Origin: Bryum argenteum
Lineage: Eukaryota; Streptophyta; Bryopsida; Bryales; Bryaceae
DNA: 64,000 nt
Direction of reading: 5' to 3'
Assembly: GCA_037043015.1 (NCBI GenBank)
Contig: CM073324.1
Span: forward strand, 15,335,013-15,399,012
The notes beneath the pieces were generated by a model, which had not been told where the DNA came from, ran no database searches, and saw only the letters and a list, made by a program, of their open reading frames with translations. A program made the position numbers and the translations under genes. How positions within the stretch are numbered: position 1 is the stretch's first letter; each line of letters opens with the position of its first letter. Below, piece after piece: positions 39,881 through 51,594 of this stretch.

Positions 39881-40205
39881 ATTGCACTGCCTGAGGTTCA
39901 AACCAATCGATTGAAGGGCCTGCCAGAATTAGTCACTCGGTTCCCAGTCCTTCGATCACTACAATGCTTTGTGTGGTACGGATAAGAATAAAAAATTCAA
40001 ATCATTGATTGCCAATATTGTTGCATTCGCACACCTATTGAATGCGAGATTATGAATGAATCCAATTCATCCAGAATGTCTTATATTCATCACCATCACT
40101 TGAAGAAGCAGGAAGTAGGTTGCGTTCTATTCGAAATTCAAAAAACGCGTTGAGATGCTTGGTGTTGCTTTTCGTCAGCTTGTCGAAGCTCTTGGAAAAG
40201 ATCTT

Positions 40206-41063
40206 GATAAGATCTGAATTGTAGAAATATTCTCCAAAATGTTGTTGGTAACAATGTGAACAAAATGACATGAGAATTAATGTGAGTGATGACATAAAAC
40301 TTTGTCAATATAGACATGATAATAAATAGAGTTATATGCCATTACAGACATTAATCCCTTATATCATTTTGGTCACGTCGTTACCAAATTTTTGGACAAT
40401 ATTTCTACTAGACAGTGAATGTGTGCCTCATAATAAAGCATTTTCAAATTGTTCCATATATGGAAGACATCATGTGGTAATTTTCACAAATAGAATAATC
40501 GTGAGCCCTGTATGAGAAATAATCAAGTAAATATTCACAGGCGATTTTCTCCACATGGATGATTCTGAATGTAGAAGTTGCACATACACGAACGCATCCA
40601 AGGTGCTACTCTTGGACACATAACTGAACTAAATTAAATATTCTGAATGGGGGATACTATGTCAAGTATCTATAAGGCACTAGTAACTAGGCTAGAAACT
40701 AGCGTAGTTATAGTGTCCACCCTCGAGAGGGGGAAGTAGTATTGTTCTAATTTCCCCTTGTCCGGTGGCCATCGGGATATTAGCATTACAAACGGACACT
40801 TCATTCATTCACGCCGACCCCTTAGAAAGGGATCGGAGTTTCTATCTATGTTTAGAATGGTCCGAAGCCGAAGCAGGATCCGACGACTATTTTAAACAAT
40901 ATCTGTTTGATTGGATCCCGCATCAAATCTGGTATTGTGTTGAATATTGCTTAGTTTAAGTTTATTTGCAAATATGATATTAATACAAGTTTGTGATGGT
41001 TTCAAAAGATTGTATAGTATGTGGTAACTTCTAATACAACAAAGCCTACTGAAAACTAATAAC
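40206..41063. other. intergenic; contains an organelle-like patch
   Basis: 40,690-40,945 is GC-richer and unlike its surroundings, with an open frame (40,765-40,959) containing DPLERDRSFYLCLEW. The style is reminiscent of plant organellar DNA, but I cannot name a gene. The rest is AT-rich. Confidence 0.35.
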
Positions 41064-41458
41064 AACCTCAATTCTGTTAAAATAATAGTATTAGGGCTCG
41101 TGTTATTTTGCCAAAGGTAGTTCTCATGTGCCATCTTGGTCGCGCTCTAAGACATTCCATTTTACACGCATATTTTTTAATAACAATTTAGAATATTTAT
41201 GCTTGTATGGCACGTTTTTTAATATCAAGCATGTTCTTTGTAATATCAATTGATATTTGCATTATCAACTCATATATGTAATATCACCAAAATTTCCATA
41301 ACATCACACACTTTTATGATTTCGGACCTTTGAACGTGGTCAAAAGGCAATATTTATGAAGTTCCGTTGTTGTTTTTGAACAAGAGTTTAGATACATTTG
41401 CCCTTCAATGATATAAAAAATTAACACAAATGAATGTTATTTTTTCATTTTAAGCACC
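41064..41458. mobile_element. left half of an AACCTCAATTC-family MITE
   Basis: It begins AACCTCAATTCTGTTAAAAT like copies 1 and 2, then stays AT-rich to the left end of the giant element. The matching right terminus, ending in AGAATTAAGGTT, lies at 53,180-53,234, beyond the giant element. The flanks TAAC and CAAC are a near 4-bp target duplication. Confidence 0.65.
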
Positions 41459-41484
41459 GGGTGGAAGCATGCTAGGGTGGATCA
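41459..41484 (+). repeat. left terminal inverted repeat of the giant element
   Basis: Twenty-six bases starting GGGTGGAAGCATGCTAGGGT and ending ATCA. They are exactly inverted at 53,154-53,179, and no other copy was noticed in the window. Confidence 0.9.
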
Positions 41485-41845
41485 GTTTTGGACAAGTACT
41501 TGTACGTCATTTGTACACAAAATCAACGGAGTTGGCCGGCCTTGGATCCAGAAGTACTTGAGGTACTCCAGACTAAAATTAGGTGAACTACAAGCCGCTG
41601 AGTTCGCGCTTTAAACCCTGTCGATGTGATTGGCCGCCTTTTTTTTATTTTGGCTGATACGCGCATGATTTGAAATCTATTTCCGATGTGGCGACCGGCG
41701 ATCACCTGTCTCGGGGGGAGGGGGAACCGGTGGCAGCCGGTAAGTACCGTGGGAGCTATTGGCGGGAACCTGTGATGGCTGGTGCGGAGGGGTCGTCTCG
41801 CACCTCTCGCTGTGGAGAGTTACCAGCGCGCCATTGTTTTTGAAA

Positions 41846-42400
41846 TTTTGCGAGGGATTTTGAGGGTTGTGAGATGTTTTGCGAGGTTTGTGCGAGGGTT
41901 TGCGTGGATTTGCGAGGGTGAGGGTTTTTGTACTCCAGGGTTTGCGAGGGTTTAGGAGGGTTTGCGAGAAGTGTTTGTGCTCCTTTGCTACTGAGGAGTC
42001 TTAGTGTTGCTTTGTCTCGAGGGTCGTAGTGTTCGTTTGCCTCGTGGGTAGTTTTGATGAGGGTGTACAAAGCTGGTGAGTGAAGTGAGTGTCTAAGGCT
42101 GGTGAGCGAGGGTGCGAGTTGAGGGTGTCATGCTGTGGAGAGTGTGCTTTTCAGAGTCTGGTTTTGAACTTTTGCGAGGTTTGTCGATGCGCAGGAGGGT
42201 CTTACTGTGTCTTAGTTTTTAGCAGGGTGTACGAGGCCGGTGAGCAAGGTGAGGGTTAAATGCTGGGGAGCGAGAGTGCGAGGTGAGGGTTTTAGTGAGC
42301 GAGGTGAAGGTGTACTGTTGGTGGGCGAGGTGAGAGTGTACTGCTGGTGGGCGAGATGAGGGTTTAGGGTCTGTGAGCAAGGCGAGCGTGTGAGCGAGGC
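41846..42400 (+). repeat. G-rich degenerate repeats in the 5' region of the element
   Basis: 41,846-41,966 repeats TTTGCGAGGG-type words (GAGGGTTTGCG). 42,236-42,370 repeats GGTGAGCGAGGTGAGGGT-type words and GTGTACTGCTGGTGGGCGAG. The block precedes the first plus-strand coding exon and is probably promoter or 5' leader. Confidence 0.7.
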
Positions 42401-42519
42401 TGCAAGGCAAGGATTTGAGTGCTCCGACTTTCGGAGATTTTTCTTGAGTGTGTAGGGTGTTGGAAACTTGCGGGTTTCTGGGGTTTTTGGGATTTTCTGT
42501 GTTGCAGGTGTGATACAAG

Positions 42520-44325
42520 ATGACGAGGATGAAGCACACACCTGTTTTGCCGAGAGGAAAGCCTGGGGGGTCTCCCGAGAAGACTGTCGCGAAGGCTGTC
42601 TTGAAGGCTGTCCCGAAGGCTGCCTCCAAGCCTGCCTCCAAGGAGTCCAAGCCCTCCAAGGGTACCTCAAGCTCGAAAGGAGGGTTGGATGCAGCCTCGA
42701 AAGGAGGGTTGAATGCAGCCTCAAATGCTAGTGGGGAGCCCGACAACGAGCAGGAGCCTGACGAAGTCCTCGAGGTTGATAGAAGCGATTGCGATGAAGA
42801 CCTCGACCTGGTGGATGTCGAACATGCTATAGAGAAGTGCAGGCAACCACCTGCTAAGCTTTTAGTGGACGACTGGGTCAACAAGTTCGGGCTTGTGGGG
42901 GAAGGGTTGAACCCCAAACGATTTAGCAAGACATTCATGGATCCGAAGTTGATGGAGAAGTTCTTCGGCAAGCGAGCAGGGAGAGATGGGCGCTCTGGGT
43001 ACAAGTACCAGGATTGCGCTAACAAGGAAGTAGTGGCGAGGATTTTCGAGCTGCATCCCATAATCTACCAGCACGATCGAGACCACATGCCCACGCACCT
43101 GAAGGTCAAGTTTGCGGAAGGGATAGTCTACGAGTTCGAGAACGGCTGCGGGTCAGTAAATTGGGCTGGGTTTGCGCAGGTGGTGAACAACACGCAGCGG
43201 GTGAGGAGGGGTACAAAATTATGCAAGCTCGAGGAGTGCAAGGAGAATGGAGTTACGAAAGTGAGCAAGGAGGTGCTCAAAAAAAAAATTCCAGAAAGAG
43301 GCGGTTCTTCGATCTCAAAGAAGGTGAGACTGTTTGATTGGCAATTCTGATTGCTTGAATGCATTGAATGCTTTTACATGCTTGAATGTGTTGAATGGTT
43401 GAATGCTGTGAATGGTTTTGTTAGAATTGGATTTGAATGCTTGAATTCTTGAGCGGTTTAGGGTTTTTGCTTGCATTTTCCGACGTAATTGGTGTTGTTT
43501 GAGACCATGGCGGGATGTTTCGAGGTCTCCGCCTCCCGCATTCCTACTGAAGCAAGAAGAGGATTTGGGTGCATCCACGGAGAGAGGATTAAACGCCTTA
43601 CAGAATTGGCAAGAATCCTTGGACTTGAGATTGGGGCGAGAAAAGCTGCTCAGACCTCAACCACGCAACGCATCGCTGCTGGGAGGAGTGAAGTAAGGGC
43701 GATGGAGGTCAACGTGGCCCATCTCGAGGAGCGACTTGCGGTCCGAGAGCGGATGCGTGGGATGACAACGAGAATGCAAAATGGGAGATTATGGCACATG
43801 AGAGGATTTTGAAAAGAGTTCATATCCAATTTGAAGAAGCAAAAGCCGTTGTCCTCCAAGCAGAGGGAGAACTAGAAGAGATTGAGGGCCGGATAACAAA
43901 CCAGCAACGGGAGTTGGCCGCCATCAACGAGGAGGCATCACATTTGAAGTTTGGAGGCCGGCCCTCTGGATTGGACCCATGCCCGATGTTCTACCCACAA
44001 CAAGCTGCAGATGATGGCGTAGTGTCGATATCTGTGACGACTTGTGTGTTTTGCAATTTTCCATTCCCAAATTGTGATATTGTTGTATCAAGCTGCAGGC
44101 ACGTCTATCACCCATGGTGTGCTTTTGTAGTCTTCTCGAAAGGTTTTCGGTGTGCTCTGAGAACATGCGAAGCACGAGCACATCCAAGCTGGCATCAAAG
44201 CTTTGGATGGGGGATTCCGTCTGAAGAGATGGTACAAGGGGCTGCCAAGTGTGACATGGATGGTGAATTGCAGCATCTTTTGCAGCTTCGAGAGGAGAAT
44301 GTGAAGCAGCACCCATTGAATGCGG
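42520..44325 (+). CDS. element cargo: basic Lys/Ala protein with coiled-coil and RING-like domain
   Basis: The first exon, 42,520-43,323 (268 codons, donor AAG|GTGAGA), starts at an ATG. It encodes a Lys/Ala/Ser-rich basic head, an acidic stretch, then a globular part containing PTHLKVKFAEG and FENGCGSVNWAG. A second block, about 43,500-44,325, encodes coiled coil (QAEGELEEIEGRITNQQREL) and a cysteine/histidine cluster (TCVFCNFPFP, then SCRHVYHPWC) that looks like a RING/PHD-type zinc site. It ends at a donor near 44,326. Between 43,690 and 43,790 the reading frame switches, so an unrecognised intron or a frameshift must lie there. Whether both blocks form one gene is uncertain. Similar coiled-coil plus Cys/His proteins are, as I recall, multicopy in mosses. 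Confidence 0.55.
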
Positions 44326-44543
44326 GTATGTTTTTTTTTCAATTGCTTTATTTTAATGTGTGTGCAGGGTAGACATGTGTTGGAGGGTGCATGTACCATT
44401 TTGAAGGTGAAACGTTGGTACTTGTAATTTTGGAGGTATGCTTGTGTCCAAATGTGCTAATGAGTACGTCTGAGGTGAATTGGATATTCACAGAAAGTTT
44501 TAAGGTAGCGAGATTAATTGTGAGGTAGAACCGAAGGTACGCT

Positions 44544-44699
44544 GGTAGTAGTTCGGCTGAGTAAGGTAACCAAAGTTGTGTAATGGGTACTTGCTGGTAG
44601 TAGTTCGGGTGAGTAAGGTAACCAAAGTTGTGTAATGGGTAGTTGCTGGTAGTAGTTTGGGTGAGGAAGGTAACCAAAGTTGTGTAATGGGTACTTCCA
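44544..44699 (+). repeat. 52-bp tandem repeat, three copies
   Basis: Units start at 44,544, 44,596 and 44,648 with GGTAGTAGTTCGG and contain GGTAACCAAAGTTGTGTAAT. They are nearly identical, so recently made. Confidence 0.92.
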
Positions 44700-45060
44700 T
44701 TGTACTTAAAAAATAGATATGAAACTGTTTATGTAACTTAGGTACAGCCGTAGTGACATTGGAATACATTAGTACATTACAGTGCGTAGTGAGAGATAGG
44801 AGGTACTCTGTACATGCATAGTGTGTACTCCAGGGTACACATTTGTGTATACTATGTGTATAGTGTCACTCTTTCTGTGTAGTTTGTACCGTCCAAGTGA
44901 AAGTAGTATGTCGAGCAACACAGTGTACAACATGACTACTTCAGTACTAATTCTTCAGAGTATTTTGCATTTATAGATCAGGTGTATGTATTTTGGTTGT
45001 TTGTGTTGGTTTTTACGTATTCAGTTTTATACCCTGTCTAACGCACTCCAATGTGAGATT
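44700..45060. other. GTAC-dense spacer 1
   Basis: About eleven GTAC words in 260 bases (44,690-44,950), where about one is expected. Non-coding. See the matching spacers at 48,040-48,260 and 50,500-51,080. Confidence 0.8.
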
Positions 45061-45080
45061 GGAATTCCAATGTTTTAGAC

Positions 45081-46451
45081 ATGCGAACGAAGCCCTTCAA
45101 GGCACCTCCGGCTGTAGACAAGACCAACAAGGGTAAAGCGGTAGAGTCACTTTGCCACGTCAAAGACCGAAAGGTGTAATGACCGCTGACACGAATGATA
45201 GGGTGAAGACGCCCCAGCAGCCATGTGAGGTCCATGTTGCAGGTACAGCGAAGGAGCATAAGGGTGTATCTCCCCGGGTGCATGTCATGAAGAAGAAGGG
45301 CGTTTCCCCACCTCAGCCATCAAGAAATGCAGGTTTGTAAATTGACATAATTCTTGATTATTGCATTGGCTACTTCATGCATTGACATGTAATGTACATG
45401 TTTCTGTATTACAGAGCTATTGAAGGGCATTCCGGCTCAAGAATCTGAGTCGGATGAGGATACAGCCTCCTCAAAGAGGGACGAAGGATCAGACGACAAA
45501 ATGGAGTCTGACGATGGGGGGGACTCGCCTAGCAGCCACGACGCGGGGGCATTTTCGCCCACTCAAGCAATGGAAATAGCAGGCGAGGACACGCCACTCG
45601 ACTCTCAGCAAGTGGAAGTAGTTGCAGCCGCCAAAGACGCGCCAGTCAAGTCTCAGCCTCCCCCCACCGAGGACACGCCCCTCAAGTCTCAGCCTCCCTC
45701 CACCGAGGACACGCCCCTCAAGTCTCAGCCTCCCTCCACCGAGGACACGCCCCTCAAGTCTCAGCCTCCCTCCACCGAGGACACGCCCTTCAAGTCTCAG
45801 CCTCCCTCCACCGAGGACACGCCCCTCAAGTCTCAGCCTCCCTCCACCGAGGACACGCCCCTCAAGTCTCAGCCTCCCTCCACCGAGGACACGCCCCTCA
45901 AGTCTCAGCCTCCCCCCACCGAGGACATGGACATGCCATTCATCTCTCTGCCTCCCCCCACCGAGGACATGGACATGGTACTCAGCTCTGAGCCTCCCCC
46001 CACCGAGGACATGGACATGGTAGTCGACATTCAGCCTCCTCGAGCCGAGAACATGGCAGTCAAGAGTGAGCCTCCTCGCACCGAGGACATGGCAGCCAAC
46101 ACTCAGCATCCCCCCGTTGAGGACACGCCAACGCAGGCCGCCCGTGCCGAGAGTCCAAAGGATTCATCCTCTCCCTCAAGATCAGCCTTCTACGTGCAGG
46201 AGCGAGAACCAGAGACCGAGGCGTCTCCAGTCGCGGGGACTCAGCCGAATCCAGTGGTCGAGGAAGCGTCGAGGACTAGGAAGACACGACCACGGCTGTC
46301 ACCATTGGATGCGCAGGAGGACCCTGATTTTGATACACCGATTCAGGGGAAGAAGCAAAAAATGAAGAATGTGAACGCCATACAGAAAGAAGGTGCCACC
46401 TCTCAGGGCACCACCAAGACGGTGAGCAAGAAGAAAAAAGGGAAGCGATAG
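45081..46451 (+). CDS. element cargo: acidic protein with 12-residue tandem repeats
   Basis: A first exon starts at 45,081 (MRTKPFKAPPAVDKTNKGKA) and changes frame near 45,140 to a frame running through KGVMTADTNDR to a donor near 45,332. The second exon, about 45,415-46,451, encodes an acidic Ser/Asp-rich start, then eight units of PPSTEDTPLKSQ (36-bp DNA unit), three units of PPPTEDMDM type, and a lysine-rich tail ending KKKKGKR that resembles a nuclear localisation signal. It is probably disordered. It ends in a stop, but a GTGAGC donor at about 46,422 could instead splice it to the SET exons, making one long chromatin protein. The tandem repeat accounts for the long antisense ORF, which I reject. 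Confidence 0.5.
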
Positions 46452-46599
46452 TGGGGGTGTCATGTATGTTATTTTTTGTTTTAAATATAGCGGTTTAGCG
46501 TTATTGTGTATTTGTGTATGATGATAAGTTTGTCACTTATTGTCACCAATTTTTTTTATAATTACAAAGCAATGTTTCACCTTCACTGATGACCCGCAG

Positions 46600-47767
46600 G
46601 CTACCTGGTTTGATCCGATTGACCTTACGAGGGGAATGGCGCCTCTAGCTGTATCAGTTGATGTGCCTGTGGAGGTTCAATGCCCCATGGCTCCGTTTGT
46701 TTACCTCGACACCAATATAATGTCTGCACAAGTTGTTGTGGATAATGAAAGAGAAAGTAGTTGTAATTGCTTTGGGCAGGATTGCACCTTGAACCCGGGT
46801 GCATGTGAATGCATCCAAAAGATTGGCGGAAATTGCGCCTATAACGGTGACGGTCACTTGCAGGAGGTTGATGCGAGCGAGGTATCCGAGGTACTTCAAC
46901 CTTCAACCTTTGTTTTTTTTTTTTTGATGTTTTTAGCTTGGGCAAGAATGTGCTAACAGTTTGCTTGTGAGGATTTCCCAGAACCAATATTGTAAACCGG
47001 GGGAGGGGTGTTACATTCAAGAGCAAACAAGCTCGTGGGACCCTCAAGATGGAATAGTAGTTTGCAGTGGACATTTTGGGAGGAAATTTATTTTTGAGTG
47101 TAACTTGACTTGTTTGTGTCGAGGTAGCTGTAGAAACAGGATTGTACAGAAAGGTGTGAGTTTAAAACTTAGTGTGTTTTGGACGGGTAAGAAAGGGTGG
47201 GTGCTAAAAACTTTGGAGCCCATTGCAAAAGGTCAATTTGTGTTAGAGTATCATGGTGAGATCTGTACTAACGCAGAAACAATGAGGAGGACGGCAATGG
47301 AAGATAGAAACGGGTGGTATGCGGTGAGCCTCGATGCAGACTGGAGAGCAGAGGCGGCCAGCAACGACTCCACAGCGTTAAACATTGATGGACTTATTTA
47401 CGGTAATGCGTCACGTTTCATCAATCATTGCTGTGATGACGCAAATCTTATCGACATGCCAGTGAGAATCGAACGCAGTGACCCACGTTTATATCATGTT
47501 GCATTTTTTGCAAATCGGAACATTGCGGCCTTTGAGGAACTAACATGGATATGTGCATATGTTAATTTAATCCATTCCTCGTTTCGGTTTCAGTTTATGC
47601 CTATTCTTGTCGTGTTTGTGAATGGGATGGAATTCTCATTGTGTTTGTGACTTTCCGGAATGCAGGATTATGGTACGCAGTGGCAGGGTGCGGAGACAGT
47701 GAATAGAATTTGTTATTGCGGTTCCCTATTCTGTAGAAATCCACCCCTTGCAAGAGTTCGGGAGTAG
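46600..47767 (+). CDS. element cargo: pre-SET/SET histone lysine methyltransferase
   Basis: Transfers methyl groups from S-adenosylmethionine to histone lysine; the pre-SET type points to H3K9 (SUV39/SUVR class, family knowledge). Exons: 46,600-46,881, 46,982-47,548 and 47,666-47,767. The pre-SET zinc cluster is visible as CNCFGQDCTLNPGACEC and later CNLTCLCRGSCRNR. The SET core runs from GWVLKTLEPIAKGQFVLEYH through NASRFINHCC (the usual NHSC Ser replaced by Cys) to EELTW, continued by DYG in the next exon. The post-SET CYCGSLFC follows before a stop. The N-terminal start is not defined; an acceptor CAG precedes 46,600, so upstream exons, perhaps 45,415-46,421, are likely. The donor after EELTW reads ATATGT instead of GTATGT, so correct splicing to the last exon is doubtful and read-through would truncate the protein. 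Confidence 0.75.
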
Positions 47768-48035
47768 CCTTTGTACTAGTTTCTGCCTTAATCTAACAGA
47801 GGGAGCAGAACCTTTACCATTCGAAAAAATTGCACCGATGCCATTCTGTGAATGATTGTGTTTGAAGGATTGTGTCTGCAGCAGGGCCCGGCTCACGCTG
47901 TAATTGTTCTTTTCTAAAGCAGCAGCTACAACTTGCCATAAAGTAAACAAAAAACCGTCATAAGTGTTGGTAATATTGGCACCATGTTGATGTGGCCTCT
48001 CTCTCATGGAACAGTTCCATTCACCATCCTTTAAG

Positions 48036-48260
48036 AATGAACTTTTATACAGAGTACTAGAAAGTACTTCGTGCGTACTTCATACAGATGTCTACGAGAT
48101 TTTTGTACAAATAGGTACAACAATGTAATTGAAAGGAACCACCTTGTTACTGAGTGTATGCAAAGTGGACGACATGTACTCAGAGTGATTATAAATGAGA
48201 ATGAACTTTTATACAGAGTACTAGAAAGTACTTCGTGCGTACTTCATACAGATATTTCTC
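48036..48260 (+). repeat. direct repeat pair within GTAC-dense spacer 2
   Basis: About 55 bases, beginning GAATGAACTTTTATACAGAG, occur at 48,036 and again near 48,199. They contain GTACTAGAAAGTAC and further GTAC words. They lie between the convergent SET and transposase genes. Confidence 0.85.
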
Positions 48261-50513
48261 AAAGTACACAGCATATGCAGCTCAAACCAACGCCAATCCC
48301 CAACTTGGTGCACCTAACTAGCACTAGCACTCAACTTGTATCCTCTTCAGTTGCCCACCATGAAGAAAGAACTTGCTGGATCATTTCCATGGTCTCAGAA
48401 CTCATCTTGTAAACAAATTTATCACCCGCAACTATATGAGGAGCTAATATCATTGGAAATTTCAATGCCCTTACATGATGGGCAAAAATATGGGCCACCG
48501 GTTTTGAGTCCAAATAAACAAACGTGTTGGACCCTCTCCGTTCTTCCGATAGTAATATCCAAACCACGGCAAAATCTCCTTTCTCAAACTCTTCTCCCCA
48601 TGGGCAAATGAAATCTTCTTGGACCTCAAACTTGACTTTGTACACACTGGAGCACATAAAATTCAACCCCTTCGTCATTGCCCTCCATTGCCGGAATCAT
48701 GAAGTTGTCACCAACTGAGAAGAGCCGCATTCGAATCATTCTCACCGCCATGTAACCAATTATCGTGGATCATCATGAGCTTCGATTTGCTCTTGAGCAA
48801 TGACCACGTTTGTTGGTCTAAGACAAACTACCCGCCAATCTGCAACATGTGACTTCTGTTCACAACTAACCCACTCTTGATTGATGCAAGGAGCACAAAA
48901 ACATGACAAATCACGAACCATTAGCAGAGTAGGGTCAGTCAATGAACATCCAAATATACTATGGAATTGCCTAGATCCTGAAATTGTCCTACACTTCCAC
49001 TCATTGACTCTATTGACATCGCCAACACCAACATGCCAGAACACTCGTGATATGGGCACTTCATTAGAAGCATCTGATGAACTAGCAACTCGATGAGAGA
49101 ACTTCAAATTTAGAAATTCCACACATTGAAGTGCATTCGCTAATTCATACTCTGGGTGTTGGATTTGATGGGTCCTTAATGCCCTCTTCGCCACTGCTCC
49201 AGCTCCATCCCATTCTCCTGCATAAAAGGTATCACATTTTTAGAATCCGTTTTCAGTCCTCAAAATATTCTCAGGCCTACTAATGATAATTCGTATGCAC
49301 TCACAATAATTATGAGCTTCACTACAACAGCTACAGATCTCAATCACCAAAAGCAAATCTTCATGTGCAATGAAGTATACCTTTTCCATGGCCACTACCA
49401 AAAAAATTCCAGCGCATGGTGCATCCCAGCGAGGCCGGATACCGGGCCACAAAATACATGGCCCTTGACCCCTTGAATTGCCCCGCGCATCCGTCACTAT
49501 AGACCCAATGCTCATTGGGTTTTATACTACTGACCAACAACCATTTCGATGCAAAAAAGAAGGCAATCTTTGTACAAACAACGAATCATGTTTTTGTCAT
49601 CACTTATATAATAATGAGTGTGCTTGATTATGCCACCTTCCTCACCTTCACACGATGGGGGTGCCCTGTACAAGGTAATGTGCACAAGTATGGTTATTGA
49701 GGTACTAAACCAATGCATGGATTGTACCTCATTTTGAATAGCAAAGGTATAATTTTCTGCAAAATCGATGTGAGAGATTAACACACCATCAGGAACGTTC
49801 TCCATCATCTTCCTACATTCAGTATCTTGCCATGATGCAACAAAATTGTGGGTAACAAATTGTTGCACTTTTTTTTTGAAATAAGGTACAAACTCACCTG
49901 GAGATGTTTCCTTGAACACCTCTGTTATGCGCTTCTTTTCATAACCAGTTTCTTCATGCACCCCAATTACTTTCATTTCAAAACACCTCCACTTCATCAA
50001 AATATCAGTAGCAAGGGACAATTCTTGAGGACAGAAGTTTATATGATCGACACCACAATTCAAACATTGACCCATTAAACAATCAAGCTTGTGCCACTTA
50101 TCGAATTCCCCCTTTGGACACACACACGCTTGCCATAAAGAGGTGATGCGTTCGAAAGTATTGTCGGATGCACAACAATTATGACTTCCACTCCCACATA
50201 CCTCACACTTGCATATGCATCCTACATGGCAATTATTCCCCTTGGAGGTATCTCTGAATGTATTTAGAGCTTCCCTTAACAAATCCACTTCGACATGATA
50301 CACACAACAACAACTATTTTGATCCTTAAGAGTTTTTACATACCACGGCTTCAGGTATTCGAAAGAACGTTGCTTCAAGCGGCACTCTGGATGCGCTTCC
50401 TTGAAAGCGATAAACAATTGAGCCTCGCCACAAAATGCACGGTCGTAGTTACGACATCCGAGGATATAGCAATGATCACAATTTCGTACAAGAAAGTACA
50501 TTGAGTATAAAGT

Positions 50514-51080
50514 CTACACGCTTTTATGCGCCTTTTTTGCATTAAAATATACTCAAAGTACATAGTGACTGGATATGCTCCAGAACACTTCGTACAGATA
50601 GTACAACATACGAAAGCACTAATACTCTACTACCCTTTCTACCAACTTTGATATTTACAATAGACAGCATACTCCAAAGTACTCAGTTTCGTACATTGTA
50701 TACTGAACTTCCTACCAACTATACTAATAACACACAAAATCCACAAATTATGTAACCACGGTACTCTTCCCTATACTTAAAGCACTTCAAGAGTATACGA
50801 CGAGTACTTAGTGACCACAACATATGTACCTAGAATACCATGCTGTTAACTCAACAACTTCTACCACTACTGTGAACCACGCAGGTACACACACATTACA
50901 CACATTACACAAATTCTGCCAATGGAGTATCTTCATGAACATTACCAATACTATTAACACCTAAATTACATTTTAATTAGTACTTCAGTACAAACACTGA
51001 ACTCCACAGAATCAAGTGGCCAAGTGGGTACCATCCTAGGTACAAATACCATAACATTTACTCCGAGCTACCCCTTCTAC
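50514..51080. other. GTAC-dense spacer 3 (large transposase intron)
   Basis: About fourteen GTAC words in 570 bases, plus many TACT/AGTA words. It lies within the intron between the second and third transposase exons. Confidence 0.75.
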
Positions 51081-51528
51081 GCTTGAGGCCAACTACACAC
51101 TTGTATCACACATCACAGTCCAATTTCAAAAACAATACGATCCCTTTGAATGCATTTTAAAAGAGTAAGAACAATACCTGAGTGTCTGTGAGGTAATGAG
51201 TTGCGTGCACGATGTACTCATTCCTCCCTATACGACGTCGTGTCACATCTTTCTTGTTAGGAGACACACGAGATCTCCCGTGCCACCAAGCACGCACAGT
51301 TTCCTTCACGTAGGCAGACAGACCAACACGCTTTGCCCGCTCCAGAAGTTTGTATTGCTCCCGTACATCTACACATGTACTTCTCCTCTCTATAGCATTC
51401 AAAATATTCCGAGGATGCACCTGCACACAACTTTCCCTTCATCAACACATGCTGCAATTGAATTGAATGCTTCCTTCATGATCACACATCAACACACAAT
51501 ACGTTCATGCAGTAAACCACAATTCAAA

Positions 51529-51594
51529 CATGCAGTCAACCGAATCAACACATGCAGTCAACCGAATCAACACATGCAGTCAACCGAATCAAGT
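51529..51594 (+). repeat. 22-bp tandem repeat, three copies
   Basis: CATGCAGTCAACCGAATCAA plus CA, three exact units in the first transposase intron. Confidence 0.95.

Larger units (their letters stand above)
38615..40205 (+). repeat. segmental duplication, copy 1 (germin-like gene unit)
   Basis: About 1.6 kb that is nearly identical in order to 57,486-59,105. It includes promoter, gene, 3' UTR and flank. Similarity is highest over the coding exons and fades at both ends. Confidence 0.92.

Noticed and set aside
42212-43061. Two long minus-strand ORFs opposite the first cargo exon
   Set aside because: Low-complexity Pro/Ser peptides antisense to G-rich repeats and to the better supported plus-strand exon.
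43695-43775. A ~78-base intron between GTAAGG and CGAG to rescue the cargo frame
   Set aside because: Its composition is coding-like and lacks a pyrimidine tract; I left the frame switch unexplained.
45489-46109. 206-residue minus-strand ORF with GGRLRLEGRVL repeats
   Set aside because: Antisense shadow of the 36-bp coding repeat; the plus-strand frame has the better domain context.
51529-51594. Short direct repeats as a possible CRISPR array
   Set aside because: Contiguous 22-bp tandem units with no spacers, in a plant nuclear intron.
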